Origin: Xanthobacter agilis
Lineage (GTDB): Bacteria > Pseudomonadota > Alphaproteobacteria > Rhizobiales > Xanthobacteraceae
Direction: 5' to 3'
DNA: 64,000 nt
Assembly (NCBI RefSeq): GCF_021730435.1
Contig: NZ_JABWGX010000009.1
Span: forward strand, 1 to 64,000
The notes beneath the pieces were generated by a model. That model did no database searches. It was not told where the DNA came from and worked only from the letters and a program-made list of their open reading frames with translations. Below are positions 7,801 through 15,657 of the stretch, in pieces (the first letter of the stretch is position 1; the number at the start of each line of letters is the position of its first letter). The translations under genes and the position numbers were made by a program.

Positions 7801-10002
7801 GAGTCTGTCGCTTGACATCGGGACGTCAGCGGCCTCGGCGATTGTGATCGGCCAGTCGTGAATGCGGAGCTGCCGGCCCGAGACATAGGTCACGCGGGCG
7901 CTGGCGCGCTCGGGCAATTGGTCGAGCTTGAATTGAACCCGCCAGCCGGACTTGACCTGATTGTATTGCGGGTATTTGTCGAAGATGTCGCGGCGGTCTT
8001 CGGTCCGAGGGTCGATGGGGGCAACGATGGTGGTGCCCTCGACTTCCAGGAACAAATCGTGGGAGGGCTCGGAGGTCAGGCACCAGCCGTTGACCTCGAG
8101 AATGCCCTTGGCGGGGCTGTAGGCGGCGCGGGAAATGCGCAGCTCGGTGTTCAGTTGCGGACGATAGCTCTGAGGCGCATTGGCGGCGGCTTCGGCGCCC
8201 AGGGCCAACACGAGACCGAAGCCTGCGCCACCGCCCGGCCCCTCTTGTTCCTGGGCTACGGGCAGGGGCAGCAGCCCGCCCAGGGCGGCAACGGGCGCGC
8301 CGGCTCGAAATAGGTAGGCGGTGATGCCGTTGGCCTGCGCTTTTGCCGCGTCGATCTCGACGATGGCACATCCCCGTTTGTCCGGCGTCGCCTCGATCCA
8401 GGTCGAACCGTCGGCGCTCACCGCGATCTGATCCGCCGCTTTCGTCGGGTCCAACTCCAGCTCAATGGAAGCGTGGTTCTGCTTTGTACCCAATAGTTTG
8501 GCGGTGACCCAGGCGGGCATTGCCGTGTCGGCACCGGTGATCCGCAGGCGGAGCGTGTCGATCGGCGCGCTACTGGAGTCCGCCAGGGTGAGAGACACAT
8601 TCCCTTCGCTCGTGTCCGGCAGCAGCACCGTCACCCGGGACACGATCCAAGGGCCGAGGGCGTCCAGCGTCCGAACGTGCGGCGCAAGGAGGGGAGCGTC
8701 GGCGCCCTCCAGGGCGATGGCCTTGATTGGCCGTGGCGTGGAGCAGATGAAGGAGACGAGGAGGTCGCCACCTGCTGTTTTCGCCACCGAGCGGAGCAGG
8801 GCGGGGATGGGCGCCCCTTGGAGCACGCGGCCGTCCGGGATTTCGCCCTCGAACGGGCCCCATTGGGTCTGGGGGAAGGCGCGTGGGAACGTCGCCAGCC
8901 CGTCGGAGGCCTGGCGCAGGAGGTCGATCAGACGCGCGCCGACTGTGTCCACCTGAACCAGCGCACGCGCTACCTCGTGCAGCTCCTGACTGCGGGCCGG
9001 CTGAGCAAGAGCAGAGGCTAGGGCGGTATTTAAGTCCGTGACATTGCCGCGCTTGGCGAAATGTGCGATGCCGCCCACGGTCTCCTTCAGGACCGGAAGA
9101 TCATAGCAGGCGCATTCCGTGCCCACATAAGCGGCTTCCGCCGGGAGGTCGCCAAAGCCTTGGAAATAGCTCGGGAACAGCAGTGCCTGGGCCGCCGACA
9201 GCAGGGACAGCCGCTCGGCGTCGGTGAGTGCGGTGTGCAGCGTCACGGTGGCACCGAAGCGCAGCCGGAGCAGGGCCGCGAAGGTTTCGTCTGCCGGTTC
9301 TGCCGAGACCACGTGGAGGGCGCGCCCTGCGAACAGATGCGGATCCATGTGCAAGAGATCCTGCCCGTCCTGTCCGGTGCCGGAGCCGTTGCAGAACGCG
9401 ATGACAGATCCATCCTTGGCGACTTCGCGCGCCGCGTCGGCCGCGAGTGAATTGATGGCAGGCGGGCACACTGCAAAGCGCGGCTCGGCGCCCCCCACAC
9501 CGTGATAGAAGGTTTTGGCATAGCGGTTGGATTCGTCCGTGCTCGACAGAACGAGCCCGCCCGTGGCCACCGCGCGCCGCCAATAGTCCCATACGCGCAG
9601 GTCCAGGGGCTCCGGCGAGAATACGTTGAACCAGTTGCCGGAGGCGAAGTTGATGAGCACCATCCGCGCGTTCGCCCTGGCTGCGAATTCGAACGCGGCT
9701 TCGTAAAAATCGGGCAGGAAGATGCGGACCGGCGCCAGCACGACGAAGTCAAAGGAGGTCGACGGCACGCCGCTGCGGAAATCAGCGGACACAAGGTAGT
9801 CCACCCGTCCCGGAGCAAGGGGATCTAGCCCTCGGCTGAACAGCGGCCGTTCATCGGTGATGACGGTCACATCCGCACCGGCGCGGGCGAGCGCATAGGC
9901 CATTATCAGACCATGATACCTGCTTCCGGCGTAAAACTCATGATCCTTGGCTGCAAAGATTGCAACGCGCAGACGCGACGTTTGGGAGTTCATGGCATCC
10001 AC
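4825..10002 (-). CDS. Giant multidomain glycosyltransferase: GT-B module, beta domains, DUF115, second GT-B module
   Basis: 1725 residues. Residues about 1-365 form a GT4-like module (YAGSRYHGLIMAYALARAG, then LLFPSYFQGFGDLPAEAAYV). About 370-830 is a non-catalytic stretch with beta-sandwich-like repeats (one near 620, LRISRAAYSPAKGILEVNGW). About 1015-1260 is a DUF115/MAF-type domain with AVFGTGPSIDD and IICAGDAVSHFG. About 1288-1650 is a second GT4 module (SGGRYHVTMLAEALARF, LLYMISDRRKFEEIARSELM, MIFPSLFEGFGYPPVEAGYM). The two GT modules are clearly related; the first has Q where the second has the first Glu of the GT4 E-x7-E motif and may be impaired. DUF115 proteins are known from flagellin glycosylation, while GT4 enzymes transfer sugars from nucleotide donors. 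No signal peptide or membrane segment is visible, so it is probably cytoplasmic. It overlaps the next gene by four bases. Confidence 0.85.
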   Translation of the reverse strand: MDAMNSQTSRLRVAIFAAKDHEFYAGSRYHGLIMAYALARAGADVTVITDERPLFSRGLDPLAPGRVDYLVSADFRSGVPSTSFDFVVLAPVRIFLPDFYEAAFEFAARANARMVLINFASGNWFNVFSPEPLDLRVWDYWRRAVATGGLVLSSTDESNRYAKTFYHGVGGAEPRFAVCPPAINSLAADAAREVAKDGSVIAFCNGSGTGQDGQDLLHMDPHLFAGRALHVVSAEPADETFAALLRLRFGATVTLHTALTDAERLSLLSAAQALLFPSYFQGFGDLPAEAAYVGTECACYDLPVLKETVGGIAHFAKRGNVTDLNTALASALAQPARSQELHEVARALVQVDTVGARLIDLLRQASDGLATFPRAFPQTQWGPFEGEIPDGRVLQGAPIPALLRSVAKTAGGDLLVSFICSTPRPIKAIALEGADAPLLAPHVRTLDALGPWIVSRVTVLLPDTSEGNVSLTLADSSSAPIDTLRLRITGADTAMPAWVTAKLLGTKQNHASIELELDPTKAADQIAVSADGSTWIEATPDKRGCAIVEIDAAKAQANGITAYLFRAGAPVAALGGLLPLPVAQEQEGPGGGAGFGLVLALGAEAAANAPQSYRPQLNTELRISRAAYSPAKGILEVNGWCLTSEPSHDLFLEVEGTTIVAPIDPRTEDRRDIFDKYPQYNQVKSGWRVQFKLDQLPERASARVTYVSGRQLRIHDWPITIAEAADVPMSSDRLKIAKCTYSMLRNLCSIEGTISSEEPEAPEFRVTTSSGAEIKPVYSLLEDTDTDGKRQWSINIPLAGLHDREILTVHFGRLQASKDVTPGQDSPRRLAAMRQSVQRNEAPLPGSLQLADIVALKQHVDASSGAAATEGEVCYFPAFDTLEALSNHYHRASWYLTGTGSPITCVTFALGDEINSRDLTIPPPPEYFGRKSTNDTTLELMSSGASYFGALVRAEVILVWRPLPHGLLNYIRRILPRAHIVPVATDDPSAVEYGHYCNIPWLLAPEQQRTEILNESQERFRRLLQRNRAAGKTCSAVFGTGPSIDDAFAFDFSDCLAVACNSIVANDALLDHIQPAIICAGDAVSHFGVSTYAETFRADLIRAITTRDIHFFTSAKVGFFLIQKHPEIRDRVIMCEQRLTGLNTNLENIWALPRFDSTLNIHMLPIAATFSDTVYMLGLDGRAPDPDANEDFWGHSKDAQYHDLVDSGHLAHPTFVVNRAQSTEDRFIASVEDAFLAGEVVGKSFYALADSYTPAVHARPAPAHCFAPGGNGSPRKLQAAKTPAATSPARTGRRALVVSQTTRRHFSGGRYHVTMLAEALARFCDDVVVWTNNMPPWSGDLGYSPYHGKVRYCINDWIDAPEGHFDYVVVVPDGARLTRLNIQTYEIAQRCGARTAFVNFESPNWFNGLSPDPKKLADADHWFASACFSDVILSSAETAIPFARSFYKTLFHEPVFAAAPPSINSPIADLVRQQHHPREKQIILISRFGNASAHKNIDAIFDLVTPQMAGYTLALIAGTADLPDMDTLARFRARLDDMGLSLKLLYMISDRRKFEEIARSELMIFPSLFEGFGYPPVEAGYMGTPCIAYDLPVLQEFNLDHAYFAPWGDVDAMRALIAKVLQTPVESRVRTDHPKVRETVTLDAFAQRLEEIFKDDPGTRAVKGFSAKKFELARQVYLDGCHEPHLSYSALSGTELKNISERYQTYVQVVDDALSAMRARPEAAR

Positions 10003-10625
10003 TTATCTAATTCTGCAAAGAGCTTGCGGGGCGGAGCGTCTTTGGGTGTTGCGGCCTAAGGATGGGGTGAGCCGAATGGCTTCGTGTGATCGCTGCTGGA
10101 CGGCGTTTTGCGCCAAGTTGACCTGAGGCTAAGAATCAACGAGGAGCGTCGGCTGGCTGGCTCTATCGCCGGCCGTTCTCTGGCTAGGCGCAGGGCGACC
10201 AGGACGCGGCTCCCTCGGGGCGCATATTTAAGGACCACGGCGGCCCTCCAGGCAGGACATCAAAAGCCATCCCCTCCATGGAGGCGTCAGCGCCGGATGG
10301 CGGAAACTAGCCGACCTGCAGGGCGCTAGACAAGAACCCGCTGGCCGGAGTTCCCGGCATTTGTGGGTGTGTTTGTCGTTTGGGATGTCGGGAAGGGCAC
10401 CGGTGGGTGCGCGCTACCGCACCGGTGGCGCGGGGGATTTGGAAAACCTAGCCCGGGACGCAACGAAAAGGGGCGCGATCGGGCCCCTTTCGCTGGGGCA
10501 GGAGGGGCGGGCGCGGTTGCGCGCGCATCCGCGGTGCTCCGATGTATCCGCATGGCGGCCGGCCGTGGCATATGGGGACTGGGGCAGGTGTTGCCCAATT
10601 GTTCCAGTCGGAGGGGACCAAGAAA
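10003..10625. other. Intergenic region, no supported gene
   Basis: About 620 nt between the divergent glycosyltransferase operon and the deformylase-like gene. No frame shows a recognisable protein. A hairpin with arms CGAAAAGGGGC (10464-10474) and GCCCCTTTCG (10483-10492) could end a transcript or sit in the 5' leader of the downstream gene. Promoters of both divergent genes should lie here but no clear consensus was identified. Confidence 0.5.
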
Positions 10626-11135
10626 ATGACGGTGCGTCCCATCGTGCAATTTCCCGATCCGCGCCTGCGGGCCGTGGCCGAGCCTGTCATCCGGTTCGAT
10701 GACAACCTCCGGCTCCTCGCCGCTGACCTGCTCGAGACCTTGCGGGCGGCGCCCGGCATCGGCATCACCGCCCCGCACATTGGTGTCGCAAAGCGGCTGG
10801 TGGTGCTGGAGCTGTCCGCGGATGACGGGGTGCGGACCTACGTCAATCCTCGGGTCATCTGGGTTTCCCCTGAGGTTTTAAAATACCGCGAAGGCAGTGT
10901 CTCCATGCCCGGCGTGGCGGAGGAGGTCGAGCGCGCGGCGCGGGTTCGCGTCTCGTTCCAGGATCTGGACGGAGCCGAGCGGGCCGAGGAGGCCGATGGG
11001 TTGCTCGCCATTTGCCTCCAACATGAGATCGATCAGCTTGATGGGATCTTCTGGCTTCAGCGCTTGTCGCGCTTGAAGCGGGAGCGGGCGATTCGCAGAA
11101 GCGCGAAGCAGCGGTCGGTCGTGTCGGGCACCTGA
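10626..11135 (+). CDS. Peptide deformylase-like protein lacking canonical metal ligands
   Basis: 169 residues from ATG 10626, chosen because CGGAGGGG lies just upstream and because MTVRPIVQFPDPRLRAVAEP is the normal deformylase N-terminus; an earlier in-frame ATG at 10542 has no such support. The fold markers are present: motif 1 GIGITAPHIG (usually GxGxAAxQ), motif 2 EGSVSMPG (usually EGCLS) and motif 3 HEIDQLDG (usually HEFDHLxG). The metal-binding Cys of motif 2 and the second His of motif 3 are replaced, and the Gln of motif 1 is His. True deformylases remove N-formyl groups from nascent proteins using these ligands, so this paralogue is probably not a normal deformylase. Confidence 0.8.
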   Translation: MTVRPIVQFPDPRLRAVAEPVIRFDDNLRLLAADLLETLRAAPGIGITAPHIGVAKRLVVLELSADDGVRTYVNPRVIWVSPEVLKYREGSVSMPGVAEEVERAARVRVSFQDLDGAERAEEADGLLAICLQHEIDQLDGIFWLQRLSRLKRERAIRRSAKQRSVVSGT

Positions 11136-11749
11136 CCGGGTTGTCATCGCGGCCGAGCCGGATCAGCGCGCGGGGCCTTGCTCCGGGCTTGTCGGAGGGC
11201 CGCGGGCCGGACCGGCGCGATCGCGGCCCGCGACGGCGCCCGGCGGACGTGTGCGGTGTGGCGCAAATGCACGACGTGAGTTTATTTCCTCCCGTTGCGC
11301 AATCTCGATGGGCCTCTGCGCAATCCTGGTAGCGGCCCACCCACGTCCTCAGCGAAACCCGAAGCCAGAACGCGAACTCCGCAGGCGATTCCGCGGGGTG
11401 ATGGCGCGTCGGGCGGCATTCGGGGGGCGGCACCGGAACATGGACCGCCGGACTGCAGACCAATTGGATCAACGCCTCGGGAACCATCTCCAAGGCTTGG
11501 AACAGCGGGTTCGCGGTGTTCCAGGGCACGGCCGGCACGGTCACGGTGGACAACAGCGCGGGGCAGGTCTCCACCATCGGCATGCAGTTCGTCGACAGCG
11601 GCTATGTGGTGACGGGCGGCGACATTCTGCTGAGCGGCCTGTCGCCGGCTCCCATCCGGGTGGGCGACGGCACAGTCGCCGGCGCGGCGACGGTCGCCAC
11701 CATCGCCAGTGCCTTCACGGGGACCACCGGTATCGAGAAGAGCGACTAC

Positions 11750-11866
11750 GGCACGCTGATCCTGACGGGTACGAACACCTACACCGGGGACACCACCATT
11801 TCCGGCGGCACGTTGCAGCTCGGCAATGGCACCACCACGGGTTCGATCGTGGGCGACGTGGTGGAC
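11750..11866 (+). repeat. Autotransporter direct repeat, copy 1
   Basis: This ~115-bp segment, beginning GGCACGCTGATCCTGACGGG, recurs at 12233-12349 with only about 8-10 differences. The offset is 483 bp, exactly 161 codons, so recombination between copies would keep the frame. Confidence 0.75.
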
Positions 11867-12232
11867 AACGGCACCCTCTCGTTCAACCGGGCGAACAGCT
11901 ACACCTTCTCCGGCGACATCTCGGGCAGCGGGGCGCTGGTCCAGGCGGGCAGCGGCACGCTGACCTTGACCGGGGCGAATACCTTCTCCGGCGGGCTGAG
12001 CGTCACCTCGGGCACGGTGCGGGTGACGTCGGCCGGGGCACTCGGCACCGGGGGCCTGTCGCTGCGCGGGCCGAGCGCCTTGCAGGCGAGCGGCACCTTC
12101 AGCTACGGCGGCGCGGTGGCGCTGGCGCAGGTGAACGGGGCCGGCGGGGGCACCTTCACGGTGGATTCCGGGGCGGCGCTGAGCCTGTCGGGCGTGGTGT
12201 AGGGCAACGGCACCCTGACTAAGTCCGGCACC

Positions 12233-12349
12233 GGCACGCTGATCCTGACGGGTACGAACACCTACACCGGGGGCACCACCATTTCCTCCGGCACGTTGCA
12301 GCTCGGCAATGGCGGCACCACGGGCTCGATCGTGGGCGACGTGGTGAAC
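12233..12349 (+). repeat. Autotransporter direct repeat, copy 2
   Basis: Second copy of the repeat at 11750-11866, in the same frame. The premature TAG at 12200 lies between the two copies, so an exchange between them would delete the stop codon. Confidence 0.75.
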
Positions 12350-14127
12350 AATGCGACGTTGGTGTTCAACCGGTCGGACACCTACGACTTCACCGGTTCC
12401 ATCAGCGGCACCGGTCTCGTGACCTTCACCGGTGACGGCAAGGTCAACTTCTCGTCGCCCTATGAAGGGCCGGTGGCGGTCGATCAGGCTCAGGTCGCCT
12501 TGGAGAAGGGCACGGTGTCGTCATCACCATTCACCGTCAATGACGGGGGGCGCCTCGGCGGCACCGCCACCATCGGCGGGCTGACGGTGAATGAGGGCGG
12601 CATCGCCGCGCCTGGGTATTCTCCGGGAACCTTCACGGTGAAGGGCGCCGTCGCCTTCAATGCCGGGGCGGTCTATCAGGTGGACGTGACGCCGGAGGGT
12701 GCTCACGATCTCATCACCGCCACCGGCCCCGTCACCATCTCCAGGACGGCGACGGTCGAGGTGCAGGCGCAGCCGGGGCGCTATCCCGGATCGAGCGCGA
12801 TGACCATCCTCTCGACGACGGGGACCTTGACCGGCGCCTTCGGGGGCGTGACCTCCGACTATGCCTTCCTTGACCCGACGCTCACCTATGACGCGCAGAA
12901 TGTTTATCTGTCGCTTCTCTACAGTGGCGTGGACTTCGTGACCTATGCCCGGACCTCGAACGAGGCCGGCGTCGCCGTGGCGGCGCAGGCCCTGGGCGCG
13001 GGGAGCTCGATCTACGACACCATTCTCGGCTTGCCGGAAGGAGCGGTGGCCTCGGCGTTCAACGCCCTTTCGGGCGAGGTCTACGCCTCCGTGGACACGG
13101 TGCTCCAGCAGGAGTCCATTTATGTCCGCGAGGCGGTCGGGGCGCGCTTGCGGCAGGCCGCTGCGGGGCCCGACGCCCTGGCGCGGGCGGCGCAGGGGAG
13201 CGGCCCCGCCACCGCCCGCCTGAGCCAGGACCTCGACGTGACGTTGTGGGCCCATGGCTACGGCGGCTGGGGCAAGAGCTTCGGCGACGGGAACGCGGCG
13301 AGCATTGCCAACAGCCTCGGCGGTTTCCTCATCGGCGCGGATGCGGCGATCGGGGCCAATGCGTGGGCCGGCGTGTTCGGCGGGTTCAGTCAGTCCAGCA
13401 TCGATGTCAACGCGCGGTCGTCGAGTGCCACCAGCGACAATTACGACGTGGGCTTCTATGTCGGCGGGCAGTTCGACGCTGTGGCGCTGCGGGGCGGCTT
13501 CGCCTACGGCTGGCATGATGTGTCGGTCAGCCGTTCCGTCGCCTTCTCCGGCTTCAACGAGACGGCGAATGGTGGCTACACCCTGGGCACTACGCAGCTG
13601 TTCGGCGAGGTGGGCTACGACCTGTCGCTGGGCGGCTACGCCTTCGAGCCGTTCGCGGGCCTGGCTTATGTGAATGTTGGCGGAGCGTCCTTCTCCGAAG
13701 GGTTCAAGGCCGCGGCGCTGTCGGTGGACATGGCGTCCATGGACACGCTCTACAGCACGCTGGGTGTCCGCGCCGCCGCCGCGGTCGAGCTGTTCGGACG
13801 CACGCTGACGCCGCGCATGACGCTGGGTTGGCAGCATGCCTTCGGGGACATCACGTCTTCAGCGGCCATGCGCTTCCTGGGGGGCGACACGCCGTTCCAG
13901 GTGACGGGCGCGCCGGTCGCGGTCGATGCGCTGCTTCTTGATGCCGGCGTCAGCTACGGCTTGTCCGATACCGCGACGCTGGGGGTGGTCTACACCGGCC
14001 AGTTCGCGCCCTCGGCCTCGCAGAACGCCTTCACCGCCCAGTTCTCGCTGAGGTTCTGATTTGCTGAAGGCTCGGTCGGGTGTGATCGAGCCTTCCGGAC
14101 GCCCTCTGACAAGGACCATGTGAAAAG

Positions 14128-14685
14128 ATGAAACACTTTGTTTGGGTTCTGGCTGGTGCGGTCGGCCTCCTATCCATCGCCGCGGTGCCGACGTCGGCGC
14201 AGCAGAAGCCTGCGGCGCCGCCCGCCGCCGGCGCCGCGGCGGTGGGCGCCCAGCCGGGGGCCACCACGGCCACCTACCAGGATTGGATTTTGCGCTGCGT
14301 GGTTCAGGAGGAGGCCGGCCGGGTCTGCGAGATCGCGCAGAACCTTCAGGTGTAAGGGCAGGGCATGGTGGCCAGCATCGCCGTGGGTCGCGCCGATGCC
14401 AAGGGGCCGGTCAGCCTCGTCGTTCAGCTCCCGCCGGGGGTCTGGCTTCCGGCCGGGGTGAAGGTTCATGTCGATGACAAGGCCAAGCCGCTCCAGCTCG
14501 AATTCAAGACGTGTCTTCAGAGCTGCTTCGCCGAAGTGACCTTGGATCAGGCGGCGCTCCAGCAAATGCGCTCGGCCGGCGAGGCGGGAAGCTTTACGTT
14601 CGAGAACGGTGCGCGGCGCACCGTGACGCTGCCGATTTCGTTCAAGGGGTTCGCGCCGGCGCTTGACGCCAGCCTGAAGTCCTGA
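14128..14685 (+). pseudogene. Invasion-associated locus B (IalB)-like protein with premature stop
   Basis: Begins with a signal peptide (MKHFVWVLAGAVGLLSIAAV, cleaved near TSAQQ), followed by an Ala/Pro linker and the IalB core: DWILRCVVQEEAGRVCEIAQ before the stop, and VQLPPGVWLPAGVKVHVDD, CLQSCFAEVTLDQAALQQM and a C-terminal FKGF after it. A TAA at 14353-14355 interrupts the same frame exactly where family members continue (NLQV then GQGMVASIAVG); CAA to TAA (Gln) is the simplest origin. IalB proteins are periplasmic or surface proteins of poorly defined role. It lies 68 nt after the autotransporter and just before sapC. Confidence 0.8.
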
Positions 14686-14730
14686 GATCCCAACCGCCAC
14701 CATTTCGCGTTCAAGCAAAAGGCATCTCCG

Positions 14731-15510
14731 ATGGCCGACACCTCTTCCAGCGTCGCCGCTCCCCATCCCTTGTTCTATCGCGCGCCCACGCTGCTGCGTT
14801 TCAATGAGCACAAGCAGTTCGGCTTGCGCCCGCAGGTCAGCTACCGGTTTGCGGCCGAGGCTGCGGCGATCCCGCTGGTGGGGGCCGAGTTCGCGCAGGC
14901 CCAGCGCCACTATCCCATCGTCTTCGCAAGCAATGACGAGGCGATGCCGCTTGCCGTGACGGGCTTGACCACCGGTCGCAACCTGTTCGTGGATGCGGAT
15001 GGCGCCTGGGCGAGCGGCAGCTATGTGCCGGGCTATGTGCGTCGCTATCCCTTCATCAGCATCGCGCCCGAAGCCGGCGGCACCACCATGCTGGGCCTCG
15101 ACACCACAAGCGCGCGGGTGAGCCCCGATGCCGCGCGCGACGGCGCCGACCCGTTGTTTACCTCGGACGGCAAGCCGACCCAGGTGGGCAGCACCGCCAT
15201 GGCCTTCTGCGATGCCTATGCCCTGGAATATGAGCGCACCCGCGCCTTCACCGCCGCCCTGAGGGCGCAGGATCTGCTGGTGGAGCGCGCCGCGCGGATC
15301 AATCGACCCGATGGCGGGGAACAGGTGGTCCAGGGCTTCCGTCTCATCGACGAGGCGGTGTTCCGTGCTCTGCCGAAAGACGTGGTGGCCGACTTCCATG
15401 CCAAGGGCTGGCTGGATCTGATCGTGCTCCACCTCGCGTCGCAGACGAGCTGGCTGGCGCTCCTGGAGCGGGCGGAAGCGCAGGCCAAGACGGCATCGGC
15501 CTTGAACTGA
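14731..15510 (+). CDS. SapC family protein
   Basis: 259 residues matching the SapC family in length and pattern: HPLFYRAPTLLRFNEHKQFG, the central VPGYVRRYPFISI and the C-terminal LPKDVVADFHAKGWLDLIVL. SapC was named from the Campylobacter S-layer region, but its biochemical role is unknown. No signal peptide is visible. It is separated by 45 nt from the IalB-like gene and followed by a hairpin at 15520-15580, so the two may share a transcript. Confidence 0.8.
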   Translation: MADTSSSVAAPHPLFYRAPTLLRFNEHKQFGLRPQVSYRFAAEAAAIPLVGAEFAQAQRHYPIVFASNDEAMPLAVTGLTTGRNLFVDADGAWASGSYVPGYVRRYPFISIAPEAGGTTMLGLDTTSARVSPDAARDGADPLFTSDGKPTQVGSTAMAFCDAYALEYERTRAFTAALRAQDLLVERAARINRPDGGEQVVQGFRLIDEAVFRALPKDVVADFHAKGWLDLIVLHLASQTSWLALLERAEAQAKTASALN

Positions 15511-15519
15511 GCAGAGAGC

Positions 15520-15580
15520 GGAGCGCCCTCGCATGATGCACATCTGCGAGACGCACATCAGCGATGTGTGAGGGCGCTCC
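15520..15580 (+). terminator. Hairpin downstream of sapC
   Basis: Arms GGAGCGCCCTC (15520-15530) and GAGGGCGCTCC (15570-15580) pair perfectly over 11 bp around a 39-nt loop that itself contains complementary GATGCACATC/GATGTGT segments. There is no U-run, so it is either a weak terminator or an mRNA 3'-end structure between the convergent sapC and AraC genes. Confidence 0.5.
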
Positions 15581-15657
15581 GGCTCACGGCCTCATCCGGA
15601 GCATGTGCGCCATCCGCTTTTGTCGCGGGCGTGCGCTCGGTTTGGATTGAAAACACT

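Larger units (their letters stand above)
11402..14059 (+). pseudogene. Autotransporter (PATR repeats plus outer-membrane beta-barrel), decayed
   Basis: One continuous frame (11402-14059) carries passenger-domain strand repeats ([35 protein letters not shown]) and a C-terminal autotransporter barrel of about 280 residues ending in aromatic QFSLRF, the usual BAM-recognition ending. Two defects are visible. The frame opens after a TGA at 11399 with no ATG and no signal peptide; the first usable start is GTG 11516. An in-frame TAG at 12200-12202 also interrupts the passenger, where GVVQGNGTL would be expected. Translation could restart near 12296, giving barrel plus part of the passenger without a signal peptide. 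Type V secretion needs Sec export, so neither piece should reach the outer membrane as is. Confidence 0.8.

Noticed and set aside
11251-12222. Alternative plus-strand frame over the autotransporter start
   Set aside because: Arg/His/Gly-rich shadow of the real repeat-bearing frame; it offers no signal peptide to complete the autotransporter.
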